From positions 2,068,501-2,132,500 of the forward strand of contig NZ_OZ038525.1 in the NCBI RefSeq assembly GCF_964036645.1: a stretch of 64,000 bases of DNA, read 5' to 3'. This document shows, one piece after another, positions 1 to 9,282 of the stretch. Under the pieces are notes generated by a model. It was given only the letters and a program-made list of their open reading frames with translations, was not told where the DNA came from and ran no database searches. Each line of letters begins with the position of its first letter. The first letter of the stretch is position 1. The DNA is from Tenacibaculum sp. 190524A02b (GTDB lineage: Bacteria > Bacteroidota > Bacteroidia > Flavobacteriales > Flavobacteriaceae). A program made the translations under genes and the position numbers.

Positions 1-3000
1 ACACAGGAAGCTCTATAGAAAATTGCATGAGCGCAACCCCAGATATTTATCAAGCAAACTTTTTCTGGGAAACTTACTCTTCAACAAACAGCTCTACAAT
101 TAGTACTGGGCCACATAAAGCTTATGAAGGCAATAAATATTACAGAACTTCTCCTTCCTCATACTCGAATTCTGGAGACCAAGCTTTTTTACAAACTCCT
201 TTTATTAATATAGATAATCTTACCGTACCTACTTTAAACTTCTTTAGTTATATGCATGGTAAAAACATAGGTAGTTTACATGTTGATGTATGGTCTAATA
301 ATAATTGGACTACAGATGTTCTTGTTATAAATGGTGAACAACAAAGCTCCGCTACAGAATTATGGTCTGAGCATTTAATAGATTTAAGTGATTATTCTGG
401 TGACATCTTAATACGATTTAAAGCAATATCTGGTGGAACTAATACTAATGAAATAGATATTGACGCTATTAGTGTTATTGAAAAACCATCTTGCCCTAAC
501 CCTAGCAAAATTACTTATGAAAAAATTAACGGTAACACCGTAAATTTCTCTTGGGATGCTAACGGAGGAGAATCTAAGTGGGTTTTAGAATATGGACACA
601 AAGGCTACACAAAAGGCAACGGTGTTAAAATAATGACTACAACAAATCCTACTTCGATTAACACTCTTTTACCTGAAACTGAATATGATTTTTATTTAAC
701 AGCTATTTGTGGCGAAAATCCTAATGAAGATGATAGCAATGCCATAGGCCCTATTGGTTTAAAAACTCTTTGTAGTACTTTTTCGATTCCTTTTAATAAT
801 GGAGCAGAAAATCAATACACAAGCAATACAATTCAAAATTGTATGAGTGCAACACCTGATGTTTATCAAAACGCTTATTACTGGGTTGCTAAGTACTCAA
901 ACTATAGTAATTCTATTACAACTGGCCCATACAAAGCTAATGAAGGGAACAAGTACTATAGCACCAATAATCCATATCAAAATAGCAAACAAGGAGATGA
1001 AGCTAGCCTGTTTACTCCTGTAGTAAATATAGATAGTGCAAATAACCCTACTTTAAACTTCAACACCTTCATGTTTGGTGAAAATGTAGGTAGCTTACAC
1101 ATTGATATTAGAAATAATGGAAATTGGAATAACGATATTTATGTTATTAATGGACAACAACAAACGTCTCCAAATGATTTGTGGCAAGAGCATTTAGTAG
1201 ACCTTAGTAACTTTTCTGGTGAGATAACTGTTCGTTTTAGAGCTATCTCAGGAGGAGAAACTAATAACGAGATTGATATTGATTCTATCAATATTATTGA
1301 AAAACCAAGCTGTCCTAATCCTACAAATTTTAATTATGATAATATTACTGCTACCACAGTTGATTTAACTTGGACTTCAAATGGAGAAGAAAATAATTGG
1401 GAAGTTGAATACGGTTTAAAAGGTTTTACAATTGGTTATGGAACTACTGTTCAAACTGATACTAATAATTTCACTTTAGAAAACTTACCTTCTAATACTG
1501 AATTAGATATTTATTTAAGAGCTGTATGTGGAAATGCTTCTAATGAAGATAACAGTGAATTTATTGGCCCTATCCAAATCAAAACACTTTGTGGTATTTA
1601 CTCTACCCCATACACCAATGGTGCTGAAAATCAAAATACCAATTCTATTTTACAAAATTGCATTGTTGGTTTACCTGAAATTTATCAAGGCAATTATTTT
1701 TGGGAAGCTCAATACTCACCTCAAAACAGTTCAAATGTTTATGGACCATATAAAGCGCAAAGCGGAAATAAATATTACAGAGCTAGAGCCTACAATAGCA
1801 CTAGTGGTGATGAAGCTAACTTATTAACACCAAATATTGATATTTCTACAGTAACAACCCCTACTTTACATTTTTACACTTTTATGCATGGTGAAAATAT
1901 TGGTAGTTTACATGTTGATATTTTGAATAACGGTACTTGGACTAATGACATATTTAGCATAACCGGAAGTCAACAAACTTCTGTTCATGATCTATGGGAT
2001 GAGCATTTTATCGATCTATCACAATTTACAGATATTATTAAAGTAAGATTCAGAGCTGTTACTGCTGAAGGCTATGGTCTTAAAGAAATTGATATTGATG
2101 ACATTAGTATTATTGAAAAACCATCATGTATCAAACCAACAAACATTAAAGTTAGTAATGAAACTATTAATAGTGTTGATTTAAGCTGGATTACTAATAA
2201 CAATGAAAATAACTGGACATTAGAATACGGTATCGAAAACTTTAGTATTGGATCTGGTACACAGGTTAACGTTTCTAACAATCCATATACTTTAGAAAAC
2301 TTAAACTCAAATACTACCTATGATGTTTATATAAAATCCAATTGTAACACCAATAATTCTAGCGAATGGAATGGTCCTTTTAAATTTAAAACCAAAGCTG
2401 ATTTTTGTAACGGAGACCATTTCTACGATACTGGTGGAGCTTCAGGGAATTATAGCAATAATGAAAATTACACAACTACCATTTACCCTAAAACCGGTAC
2501 TGATATAGTTACAGTATTCTTTAATTATTTTGAAATTGAAAACTGTTGCGATTATTTATATATATATGATGGTCCCGATACGAATGCTAACTTAATAGGA
2601 CAATATAATGGTACCAATTCTCCTGGTAACATTGCTTCTACTCATAGCTCAGGAGCTTTAACCTTTAAGTTTACTTCTAGTAATTATACTAATTACGGTG
2701 GTTGGGATGCTACTGTTTTATGTGAAAGTGATACTTGTTTAACACCGATTAACACATTAGCAACAAATATTTCTTATAATTCTGCTCAAATTCAATGGGA
2801 AACTAGAAGTAACGAAACTAGTTGGTTTATTGAATATGGAGAAAAAGGATTCACCCCTGGAACAGGAAATAATATTCAAATATTAACCAATCCTATTACC
2901 TTAAACAATTTAACCTCAGATACAGAGTATGATATATATGTAACTGCTAATTGTGAAGGAACTCCTAGTACAATCTTAAATCCTTATAGTTTTAAAACAA

Positions 3001-4394
3001 CACCTAACTATTGTAATGGAGATCGTTTTTACGATTCAGGAGGTATTGACGGTAGTTATAAAAATAATGAAAACTATATTACTACAATCTACCCACAAGA
3101 TAATGCTGATTTTGTTTCTGTTACATTTAACTCTTTTTCTACGGAAGGTTGTTGTGATAGGTTATACATTTATGATGGAGACAATACGAACGCCATCTTA
3201 ATAGGTAGTTATGCTGGTAACAATAGCCCTGGAACCATTATTTCTACTCATGAAACAGGTGCTTTAACCTTTAGCTTTACATCAGATAGTTCAATAACCA
3301 GTTCAGGTTGGGATGCTACTGTTGAGTGTGGAACATTATCTTGTCCTAAACCTACAAATATTCAAATTGAAAACATCACGCAAAATTCAGTAGATATAAA
3401 CTGGATAGCTGGTTCTAACGAACAATCATGGGAAATTGAATATGGTCAAACAGGTTTTACTCAAGGTAATGGTACTCTTATCCAAGTTGACAACAACAAC
3501 TATACAATTAATGATTTAGGACAATTACAAAGTTATGATGTATATGTAAGAGCCAACTGTGGAAGTACTGACAATAGTTTATGGGCTGGTCCTTTTAGTT
3601 TTGCTACAAATTGTAATTTAACTGCTCCATTTTATGAAAACTTCTCCAGTAACTCTGTTCCTAATTGCTGGACACAATATGGAAGCGAAAATTGGAATTT
3701 TAGCACAGGAGCAGATTATGATGCACAAAATGCTGGTGATTTTACATCTGGAGGAAATACAAATTATGCTTGGATTGATGGTTCTTCTCCTAATGGTCCA
3801 AATCAAACAAGTAATTTATTTACTGAGATTATTGATATTTCTAACCTATCAGAACCTGCATTACAGTTTTCAGTATTCAGTAAAAACACTATAAGTAATA
3901 GTTTTAATAGCTTACTAGTTAAAGTACATAATACTGCAAGCACAGCCCATACACTTTTACAGCTACAAGGTGCTACAGAAAATGGAGGTTGGCAAACATT
4001 TACATATGACTTATCTGATTATATTGAATCTAATCTGATACATATAGAATTTATAATCACAGAAAATAGCCCTGAGTCTCCTTATCATAATGATATTTTA
4101 ATTGATGATGTTAGAATTGATAACCTAACTACCTTAGGAACTAAAGAAGTTAATATCTTAGATAATGTTTCCTATTATCCTAATCCAGTAAAAGATAATT
4201 TAAAAATAAATAGTCCTGAGCTAATTACTAAAGTAGAAGTTTATTCTATACTTGGAAGAAAACTTCTAGATAAGCCAATTAAAGAGTTTAATAACGTTCT
4301 CGATATTGATTTTTCTAATTATGCTTCTGGAACATATCTTGTAAAGGTATTTGCCCAAAATAGACTCAAATCTTTTAGAATCTTAAAAGAATAA
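1..4394 (+). CDS. Large T9SS-sorted MAM-like/FN3/CUB surface protein (5' end outside window)
   Basis: The frame is open from the first bases of the window, and the residues before the first ATG (position 27) match the equivalent spot in the next internal repeat (NC-MSATPD), so the true start lies upstream. Visible order: three units of a MAM/jelly-roll-like domain plus a fibronectin type III domain (period about 815 bp; units near 1-775, 776-1590, 1591-2395), then CUB (about 2402-2730), FN3, CUB (about 3007-3330), FN3, a last MAM-like domain (about 3620-4130) and a C-terminal T9SS type A sorting domain (YYPNPVKDNL..., about 4160-4394) with a final Lys-rich tail. Paired Cys residues recur at domain borders. 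Expected to be exported and anchored or released by T9SS; adhesion or binding is inferred from the domains only. No enzymatic domain is seen in this part; one could lie upstream. Confidence 0.85.
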   Translation, partial: TGSSIENCMSATPDIYQANFFWETYSSTNSSTISTGPHKAYEGNKYYRTSPSSYSNSGDQAFLQTPFINIDNLTVPTLNFFSYMHGKNIGSLHVDVWSNNNWTTDVLVINGEQQSSATELWSEHLIDLSDYSGDILIRFKAISGGTNTNEIDIDAISVIEKPSCPNPSKITYEKINGNTVNFSWDANGGESKWVLEYGHKGYTKGNGVKIMTTTNPTSINTLLPETEYDFYLTAICGENPNEDDSNAIGPIGLKTLCSTFSIPFNNGAENQYTSNTIQNCMSATPDVYQNAYYWVAKYSNYSNSITTGPYKANEGNKYYSTNNPYQNSKQGDEASLFTPVVNIDSANNPTLNFNTFMFGENVGSLHIDIRNNGNWNNDIYVINGQQQTSPNDLWQEHLVDLSNFSGEITVRFRAISGGETNNEIDIDSINIIEKPSCPNPTNFNYDNITATTVDLTWTSNGEENNWEVEYGLKGFTIGYGTTVQTDTNNFTLENLPSNTELDIYLRAVCGNASNEDNSEFIGPIQIKTLCGIYSTPYTNGAENQNTNSILQNCIVGLPEIYQGNYFWEAQYSPQNSSNVYGPYKAQSGNKYYRARAYNSTSGDEANLLTPNIDISTVTTPTLHFYTFMHGENIGSLHVDILNNGTWTNDIFSITGSQQTSVHDLWDEHFIDLSQFTDIIKVRFRAVTAEGYGLKEIDIDDISIIEKPSCIKPTNIKVSNETINSVDLSWITNNNENNWTLEYGIENFSIGSGTQVNVSNNPYTLENLNSNTTYDVYIKSNCNTNNSSEWNGPFKFKTKADFCNGDHFYDTGGASGNYSNNENYTTTIYPKTGTDIVTVFFNYFEIENCCDYLYIYDGPDTNANLIGQYNGTNSPGNIASTHSSGALTFKFTSSNYTNYGGWDATVLCESDTCLTPINTLATNISYNSAQIQWETRSNETSWFIEYGEKGFTPGTGNNIQILTNPITLNNLTSDTEYDIYVTANCEGTPSTILNPYSFKTTPNYCNGDRFYDSGGIDGSYKNNENYITTIYPQDNADFVSVTFNSFSTEGCCDRLYIYDGDNTNAILIGSYAGNNSPGTIISTHETGALTFSFTSDSSITSSGWDATVECGTLSCPKPTNIQIENITQNSVDINWIAGSNEQSWEIEYGQTGFTQGNGTLIQVDNNNYTINDLGQLQSYDVYVRANCGSTDNSLWAGPFSFATNCNLTAPFYENFSSNSVPNCWTQYGSENWNFSTGADYDAQNAGDFTSGGNTNYAWIDGSSPNGPNQTSNLFTEIIDISNLSEPALQFSVFSKNTISNSFNSLLVKVHNTASTAHTLLQLQGATENGGWQTFTYDLSDYIESNLIHIEFIITENSPESPYHNDILIDDVRIDNLTTLGTKEVNILDNVSYYPNPVKDNLKINSPELITKVEVYSILGRKLLDKPIKEFNNVLDIDFSNYASGTYLVKVFAQNRLKSFRILKE

Positions 4395-4397
4395 CTT

Positions 4398-4429
4398 AAA
4401 AAGGAATAGTGTTAAAGCTATTCCTTTTT
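4398..4429. terminator. Bidirectional hairpin terminator
   Basis: AAAAAGGAATAG pairs with CTATTCCTTTTT around an 8-nt loop. It has a T-rich flank on the + strand and an A-rich (T on the - strand) flank on the other side. It lies between the convergent T9SS gene and dinB-like gene and overlaps the stop codon of the latter. Confidence 0.8.
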
Positions 4430-4963
4430 TATTTTTTGTGCTTGAACAATATGCCTTTCATTATGATAAATTACAAATCGAAAAGCATCTCCTAACCTTA
4501 ATTTTAGTAATGGTAATGTGATAGAGGTTTTAATTTTTGTCAGGTTTTTATCCTTAGCTAGTTTTAACAACTCTAATAATTCATTTTGATACCCTATAAA
4601 ACCATCTAACACCTCATTTTTTTCTAATATTGAATAAATAGGGTTTTTACTCTTAAACGTATTCATTGTTTTCATGTTTTCTTTAGGCAACATATCTATA
4701 GCGAATTTATTCCCTAAATATCCAGGGTTAAATACAGATGAATTTTGGTATCTTGATGTCCTAATTCTCTTGTCTATCTCTTCATTATAAAAGGCTGCAT
4801 ATCTATTCAAATGTTCAATACATTCTAAGATAGACCAAGAAGTTTTCTCCCTCTTTTTTTGAAGCTCTTCTTCTGGTATTGTTTTTAAATATTGGGCATA
4901 TTCAATATGAGAACATACATAATTCTCTAACTCGGAAAGTAATTTTTGTTTATTAAAAACCAT
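4418..4963 (-). CDS. DinB-superfamily protein (cytoplasmic)
   Basis: A 181-aa protein with the DinB/YfiT-like four-helix bundle pattern: an early helix with SILECIEHLNRY and a late helix with VIYHNERHIVQAQKI. The His residues in these helices are the usual metal ligands of the fold. Family members are metal-dependent, often thiol-transferase-like or stress-related proteins, but the substrate cannot be told from sequence. There is no signal peptide, unlike the second DinB-like protein at 44772. It is transcribed away from the Crp-like gene 57 bp upstream and may follow it in one transcript. The start ATG at 4963 gives the usual family length. Confidence 0.75.
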   Translation of the reverse strand: MVFNKQKLLSELENYVCSHIEYAQYLKTIPEEELQKKREKTSWSILECIEHLNRYAAFYNEEIDKRIRTSRYQNSSVFNPGYLGNKFAIDMLPKENMKTMNTFKSKNPIYSILEKNEVLDGFIGYQNELLELLKLAKDKNLTKIKTSITLPLLKLRLGDAFRFVIYHNERHIVQAQKIKKE

Positions 4964-5020
4964 TTCAATTATTATTTATTCAAATTTCTAAAAATAAAAA
5001 TGGTTAAATATTGATTCTAA

Positions 5021-5554
5021 TCAAGAGTTTTTAAGGATTCTTGATAATGTTTCTGGTGTCATTCTCAAATAAGATGCAATGTACTTTTGAGGTATCTCTT
5101 GAAAAACCTGTGGGCTTCTTTTCATAACACGTTCAAATCTTTTTTGTGGTGAATATGTTATTAAATCAATCTCTCTTTCTATTTGTTGGTACACGAAACT
5201 TTGTAATAATTGTTCCCAAGTATCTTTGAACTCTTTTTTTGAATTCATTAACTCTGTAAAGCTTTTTTTGGAAATCACTTTTAACTTACATTTTTTTATC
5301 GCTTGTATATAAAAAGAAGTCGGTTGATCTGTTAAAAAAGAATCTAAAGCTGTGATTATTGAGTTTTTGTAACCAAACCTAATCGTATGCTCTTCAACCT
5401 CATCTTCAATAAAAACCCTCAAACTTCCTTCAACAACCAAAAACAAATATGTATTTACTTCTTCTTTATTTACTAAAAACTGACCTCTTTTTAATTCTAT
5501 TTCATCTTCCCAAGCTTTTTCAAGAATATTTAAAAGTTGATTGTGTACACTCAT
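5021..5554 (-). CDS. Crp/Fnr-family transcriptional regulator
   Basis: A 177-aa protein. The N-terminal cyclic-nucleotide-binding-like beta roll (about 10-115) carries the GxxLxxxxEVNTYLFLVVEGSLRVF pattern, split here as KRGQFLVNKEEV and VEGSLRVF. The C-terminal part holds a short winged HTH (QKYIASYLRMTPETLSRIL). No Fe-S Cys cluster is seen, so it is not a typical Fnr oxygen sensor, and the cNMP-contact Glu/Arg motif is not obvious, so the ligand is unknown. It starts at the A of the preceding radical SAM gene's TAA stop (TAATG), which implies translational coupling. Flavobacterial genomes carry many such short Crp-like regulators; targets cannot be inferred. Confidence 0.85.
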   Translation of the reverse strand: MSVHNQLLNILEKAWEDEIELKRGQFLVNKEEVNTYLFLVVEGSLRVFIEDEVEEHTIRFGYKNSIITALDSFLTDQPTSFYIQAIKKCKLKVISKKSFTELMNSKKEFKDTWEQLLQSFVYQQIEREIDLITYSPQKRFERVMKRSPQVFQEIPQKYIASYLRMTPETLSRILKNS

Positions 5555-6618
5555 TAAAATAGTTTCATTTGATTGGTTTGATTTTTATCAAATTTAGTAA
5601 AATCTAGAGGAGGTAATTCTATATTTTTTAAATACATCCTTTTAGCTAATTGGAATTGAATTTTAATTTGCTTTGCAAACTCACCTTCACCTTTCATTCT
5701 TGTTGCATAATTAGAATCATTTAATGTACCGTTATGACAAGCTTTTATTTGATTTAAAATTTTGTCCGCTCTATCTAGATATGTCTTTTTCACCCAATTC
5801 GTAAAAATTTCACCTATAGCGCCATTTAGCCTAACAACGGTATAACCAACTGATTTTGCACCTAAAACACTCACTTTTTTCACTAGTGGTATAATTTCAT
5901 GATTATTAATAGCTGGTATTATTGGTGCCATCATAACACCTACAGGTACCTTATTTTCTGATAAAATTCTTACTGTTTCTAATCTTTTTTTTATTGAAGC
6001 TGTCCTTGGTTCTACTTTTCTTCTTACTTCCTCAGATAATGACGTTATTGAAATATTAACTCGTATCAAGTTCATTGACGCCATTTCTTTTATAATGTCT
6101 ATATCTCTTAATACCAAAGAGTTTTTAGTAAGGATACTTACTGGATGTTTAAGTTTTAATAGAACCTCTAACATTTTACGCGTTATTTGAAGTTTCTTTT
6201 CTATCGGTTGATAACAATCCGTATTCCCTGATAACATTATGTTTTTAGGAACCCAACTCCTACTTCTTAATTTCTTTTCTAATAACTCAGGCGCATTTGT
6301 TTTGTATAAGATTTTACGCTCAAAATCTAAACCCGCAGAATATCCCCAATACTCATGTGAATTTCTAGCATAACAATATATACAACCATGCTCACATCCT
6401 TGATAGGGATTCATTGAATACAAAAAACCAACATCAGGGCTGGGCGCTTTATTTAAAATTGTTTTAGGGAAAATTTCTAAATAAGATGTTTTATTATTAT
6501 CTGACTTTTCTTTTTCAATTTCACAATAATTTAAAAAATCATCTAAAACTTCATATTTATGTTGTAAAAACCTATTATGGACGTTGTGTTGCGCTCCTCT
6601 ACCCTTTATATAACTCAT
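5554..6618 (-). CDS. Radical SAM protein, PA0069/SplB-like family
   Basis: A 354-aa protein. The CEHGCIYCYA segment (about residues 76-85) is the CxxxCxxC [4Fe-4S] ligand motif of radical SAM enzymes, followed by the family's HEYWG...DFERKILYK and a conserved SGNTDCYQPIEK block. The N-terminal 'KGRGAQHNVHNRF' matches the PA0069/Rv2578c-type family, whose reaction is not established. TIM-barrel strands follow (ISILTKNS, RVNISITSL). The stop overlaps the start of the crp-like gene by one base, so the two are probably one operon. A redox or repair link is inference only. Confidence 0.85.
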   Translation of the reverse strand: MSYIKGRGAQHNVHNRFLQHKYEVLDDFLNYCEIEKEKSDNNKTSYLEIFPKTILNKAPSPDVGFLYSMNPYQGCEHGCIYCYARNSHEYWGYSAGLDFERKILYKTNAPELLEKKLRSRSWVPKNIMLSGNTDCYQPIEKKLQITRKMLEVLLKLKHPVSILTKNSLVLRDIDIIKEMASMNLIRVNISITSLSEEVRRKVEPRTASIKKRLETVRILSENKVPVGVMMAPIIPAINNHEIIPLVKKVSVLGAKSVGYTVVRLNGAIGEIFTNWVKKTYLDRADKILNQIKACHNGTLNDSNYATRMKGEGEFAKQIKIQFQLAKRMYLKNIELPPLDFTKFDKNQTNQMKLF

Positions 6619-6764
6619 TATTAAAAATCATTAAATTATTGAATGACCTTATTGAGAATAAAGAAGTAAAAGTCCCCTAAACACCCTTTTGCATTATCAC
6701 AAAATCACCCACTGCAATATTACAAACAAAACACAAATAATACAAAAAACAATATCATAAAAAA

Positions 6765-6780
6765 AGGCTCTTAAGAGCCT
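6765..6780 (-). terminator. Terminator of aroC
   Basis: A perfect palindrome AGGCTC-TTAA-GAGCCT, followed on the minus strand by a run of T, 6 bp after the aroC stop codon. Confidence 0.85.
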
Positions 6781-6785
6781 CATTT

Positions 6786-7847
6786 TTATATTTTTCTTGT
6801 TTTATTGGATAACCAAAAATCTGCAAAGACAAGTGCTGTCAGCGCTTCAACAATTGGTACTGCCCTAGGTACTACACAAGGATCATGCCTTCCCTTACCT
6901 AGTATTTCTGTAGCTTCTCCTTCAGCATTTATTGTTTCCTGGTTTTGCATAATTGTAGCTACTGGTTTAAAAGCAACCCTGAAATACACATCCATTCCAT
7001 TTGATATTCCTCCTTGGATTCCTCCAGAAAGATTAGATTTTGTACTTCCATCTGAATTGAAAATATCATTATGTTCAGATCCTTTCATCTTAGCTCCACA
7101 GAATCCACTTCCAAACTCAAAACCTTTAACAGCGTTAATTGAAAGCATTGCTTTTCCTAATTCTGCATGTAACTTATGAAAGATTGGTTCACCTAAACCT
7201 ACTGGCGTATTCTTAACTACACAAGTAATGGTGCCACCAATTGTATCTCCTTCTTTTCTTATTTCTTTAATCCTATCAATCATTTTTTCCGCAATTTCCT
7301 CATCAGGGCAGCGAACAATATTCTCCTCTATCTTGGAAAAGTCTAAATCTTGATATGGTTTTTCTAAAAAAATATTACCAACAGAAGAAGTATAAGCATT
7401 AATATTAATATGACTAATAAGTTGCTTAGCTAAAGCTCCTGCAACTACCCAATTGGCTGTTTCTCTAGCAGAAGTTCTTCCTCCTCCTCTATGGTCTCTT
7501 ATACCATATTTTTTATCATAGGTAAAATCTGCATGAGAAGGTCTATACACATTTGTATTATGATTGTAATCTTTACTCTTTTGGTTTGTATTCTTTATAA
7601 CAAACCCTATTGAAGCTCCTGTAGTAACCCCTTCAAATATTCCAGATAAAAATTCTACTGTATCTGGTTCTTTGCGTTGCGTTACAATTTTCGACTGTCC
7701 AGGCTTACGTCTGTCCAATTCATTTTGGATAGCCTCAAAATTTACTTTCATGCCCGCTGGAAAACCATCTATGATTCCCCCAATAGCAATACCGTGCGAT
7801 TCACCAAATGTGGTTAATTTTAAAATATTTCCGAATGAATTAAACAT
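6786..7847 (-). CDS. aroC: Chorismate synthase
   Basis: Catalyses the last shared step of aromatic amino-acid synthesis, 5-enolpyruvylshikimate-3-phosphate to chorismate, using reduced FMN. The 353-aa sequence has the family signatures: GESHG near residues 15-19, [15 protein letters not shown] (about 46-60), the [10 protein letters not shown] block (about 121-130) and the C-terminal MQNQETI...[17 protein letters not shown] region. Length is normal. It is monocistronic here: its own terminator follows and a -7-like element lies upstream (CGAAAGTA at 7867-7874 on the plus strand). The ATG at 7847 gives the standard MFNSFGN...FGESHG N-terminus. Confidence 0.97.
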   Translation of the reverse strand: MFNSFGNILKLTTFGESHGIAIGGIIDGFPAGMKVNFEAIQNELDRRKPGQSKIVTQRKEPDTVEFLSGIFEGVTTGASIGFVIKNTNQKSKDYNHNTNVYRPSHADFTYDKKYGIRDHRGGGRTSARETANWVVAGALAKQLISHININAYTSSVGNIFLEKPYQDLDFSKIEENIVRCPDEEIAEKMIDRIKEIRKEGDTIGGTITCVVKNTPVGLGEPIFHKLHAELGKAMLSINAVKGFEFGSGFCGAKMKGSEHNDIFNSDGSTKSNLSGGIQGGISNGMDVYFRVAFKPVATIMQNQETINAEGEATEILGKGRHDPCVVPRAVPIVEALTALVFADFWLSNKTRKI

Positions 7848-7866
7848 CTTATAGTTATTTTGGGAA

Positions 7867-7898
7867 CGAAAGTAGAATTAATTATTAAAATAACACAA
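7867..7898 (-). promoter_or_regulatory. Candidate promoter of aroC
   Basis: Read on the minus strand: TTG at 7896-7898, a 21-bp spacer, then TACTTTCG at 7867-7874. That is one mismatch from the Bacteroidota -7 consensus TAnnTTTG. Confidence 0.45.
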
Positions 7899-8110
7899 TG
7901 AAATATTAATAATTATTCGTCAATTATTCCCTTATAATTACTGTTTCATGCTACGTTTTAGCTGAACACTCTTTATATATGTATGGCTGTTTAATTTTTT
8001 TATTATTTTTTTTCTTTTGATAAAAAAGCAAAAAACACTGACTACAAACATGTTACAATCACCTTTGTATTTTCTCTAGATTTTTATTCAAAAAAAACTC
8101 AAAAAAACTT

Positions 8111-8140
8111 TTTTAGAATTAAAAAAAGGTCATATATTTG
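8111..8140 (+). promoter_or_regulatory. Candidate promoter of tRNA-Ser
   Basis: TATATTTG at 8133-8140 fits TAnnTTTG exactly. The -33 position (8111 onward, TTTTAG) is only T-rich. The tRNA starts 33 bp downstream. Confidence 0.55.
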
Positions 8141-8173
8141 CACCCGCAATCAGGGAATACCTGATACCACAAA

Positions 8174-8258
8174 GGAGAAATGGCAGAGTGGTCGAATGCG
8201 GCGGTCTTGAAAACCGTTGACTGTAACAGGTCCGGGGGTTCGAATCCCTCTTTCTCCG
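8174..8258 (+). tRNA. tRNA-Ser (anticodon TGA)
   Basis: The acceptor stem GGAGAAA (8174-8180) pairs with TTTCTCC (8251-8257) and is followed by discriminator G. The anticodon loop CTTGAAA puts anticodon TGA at 8208-8210, reading UCA and related Ser codons. A class II long variable arm (around GACTGTAACAGGTC) and a T-loop GGTTCGAATCC are visible. The 85-nt length is typical of tRNA-Ser. CCA is not encoded (GCA follows), as is common in this phylum. Confidence 0.97.
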
Positions 8259-8260
8259 CA

Positions 8261-8290
8261 AATCCGAAGTTAACGCTTCGGATTTTTTTA
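8261..8290 (+). terminator. Terminator after tRNA-Ser
   Basis: AATCCGAAG (8261-8269) pairs perfectly with CTTCGGATT (8276-8284) around a 6-nt loop and runs into a T tract. It begins 3 bases after the tRNA. Confidence 0.9.
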
Positions 8291-8301
8291 GGGGATTAAA
8301 G

Positions 8302-8335
8302 AAAAAAGGCTTGCAATGCAGGCTTTTTTTTTTTT
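8302..8335 (+). terminator. Second hairpin with long T tract
   Basis: AAAAAAGGCTTGC pairs, with a few G-T wobbles, with GCAGGCTTTTTT around an AAT loop and is followed by twelve or more T. It probably acts as a back-up terminator for the tRNA. Confidence 0.6.
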
Positions 8336-8429
8336 GCTTAAAACTTACCTATTTCATACCATCTACTAATTTAAAGTAATACAAAATCATCTATTTTAAA
8401 AATAATTTCAAATATATTTTACTTTTTTC

Positions 8430-8459
8430 TTGGTACAATGCTTTTTATTTGTATCTTTG
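8430..8459 (+). promoter_or_regulatory. Perfect-consensus Bacteroidota promoter without a downstream ORF
   Basis: TTG at 8430-8432, exactly 19 bp of spacer, then TATCTTTG at 8452-8459 (consensus TAnnTTTG). No reading frame follows on this strand, but a strong hairpin terminator starts about 50 bp downstream. Confidence 0.7.
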
Positions 8460-8463
8460 GAAT

Positions 8464-8540
8464 GTCTTTGGAGACGTCCTTAGACTTTTTCTTTTTCATA
8501 GCAATTTTTCCCACTCATCTTTTTGAGTGGGTTTTCTTTT
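8464..8540 (+). ncRNA. Candidate small RNA of about 75 nt
   Basis: Defined by the consensus promoter at 8430-8459 and the terminator at 8510-8540; the start is estimated from promoter spacing. The short transcript could form two small hairpins (GTCT-TTGG-AGAC near 8465-8476 and GTC-CTTA-GAC just after), a U-rich single-stranded middle, and the terminator hairpin. There is no start codon with a meaningful frame. Its 3' end abuts, in antisense, the stop codon of the LytTR regulator gene, so it could act in trans or on that mRNA's 3' end. I do not recognise the family. Confidence 0.5.
8510..8540 (+). terminator. Terminator of the candidate small RNA
   Basis: CCCACTCA (8510-8517) pairs with TGAGTGGG (8524-8531) around TCTTTT, then T-rich sequence follows. 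The T tract is on the plus-strand side only, so it serves plus-strand transcription rather than the regulator gene on the other strand. Confidence 0.75.
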
Positions 8541-8717
8541 TTAATCTATCCAGTTTTTAAAATCTTTTACTCTTTCTCTACTTACTATTATTTCTGCTTC
8601 TTCATAATTATGTAACTTTAACTGTAAGCGAGAATTTGTATACGATACAATATCTTTTATTGCATTTATATGTACAATATAGGTTCGGTTAACTCTAAAA
8701 AAGTGTTCTGGGTTTAA
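8541..8717. repeat. 177-bp perfect repeat, copy 1 (LytTR 3' end)
   Basis: Identical base for base to 12122-12298 in the same orientation. It begins exactly at the stop codon and ends inside the codon series for LNPEHFF. Identity stops at once on both sides, the mark of gene conversion or a short recent duplication. Confidence 0.95.
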
Positions 8718-9281
8718 AATATTACCTAAACCACTTAAAGAATAATCTATAACTGCATTAAATTTTATAGTTTTAACAAAAGTAGCATTATCGAAACTAT
8801 AGAAACACAATACTTCTTCTTCTTTTATTATTTTAATCTTTTTACCATTTTTTATAGTAAATGAACTTTTATAAGATTCTACTTGAGTATTTTTAAACAT
8901 CTCTTTTAACTTTATAAAATCTTCTTCTTCATCTTTTAACCTTCTTGCTTTTAGCATGACCTTATTTATTTGTTCTTTTTTTATTGGTTTTAATAAATAG
9001 GAAATACTATTATAATCAAAGGCTTTAATACTATAGGTACTATATGCAGTTGTAAAAATAATTTTAGAACAAACCTCTATCTTCTCAAAAATTTCAAAAC
9101 AGACTCCATCCGACAACTCTACATCTAAAAAAATAATATCTGGATGCTTATTTTTCTGTAGCCAATCAATTGCTTTTTTTACAGAAGGTACAGAACCTAA
9201 AACTTCTACTTTAAAATCAACAAGCATTCTTTCCAGCTTTCTTACCGAAGGCATTTCATCTTCTATTATTAATGAATTCAT
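8541..9281 (-). CDS. LytTR-family response regulator (copy B)
   Basis: A 246-aa AgrA/LytR-like regulator. The receiver domain (1-115) has the acidic pair IIEDE (6-9), phospho-acceptor Asp53 (FLD), TTAY and the conserved Lys in YLLKP. The LytTR DNA-binding domain (about 140-246) ends in NPEHFFRVNRTYIVH...NWID. The gene starts one base after the stop of the histidine kinase at 9283-10677, its obvious partner. The last 58 codons plus stop are identical in DNA to those of the other regulator (12122-12298), while the receivers are only about half identical. It should bind repeated DNA sites as a dimer and act as a transcription factor. Confidence 0.93.
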   Translation of the reverse strand: MNSLIIEDEMPSVRKLERMLVDFKVEVLGSVPSVKKAIDWLQKNKHPDIIFLDVELSDGVCFEIFEKIEVCSKIIFTTAYSTYSIKAFDYNSISYLLKPIKKEQINKVMLKARRLKDEEEDFIKLKEMFKNTQVESYKSSFTIKNGKKIKIIKEEEVLCFYSFDNATFVKTIKFNAVIDYSLSGLGNILNPEHFFRVNRTYIVHINAIKDIVSYTNSRLQLKLHNYEEAEIIVSRERVKDFKNWID

Positions 9282-9282
9282 A

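Larger units (their letters stand above)
7848..8173. other. Gene-free stretch between aroC and tRNA-Ser
   Basis: AT-rich intergenic DNA of about 325 bp. I see the aroC promoter region at its left end and the tRNA promoter at its right end, and no credible reading frame between them. Confidence 0.6.

Noticed and set aside
6805..7179. 124-codon frame opposite aroC
   Set aside because: Antisense shadow of a well-conserved gene.
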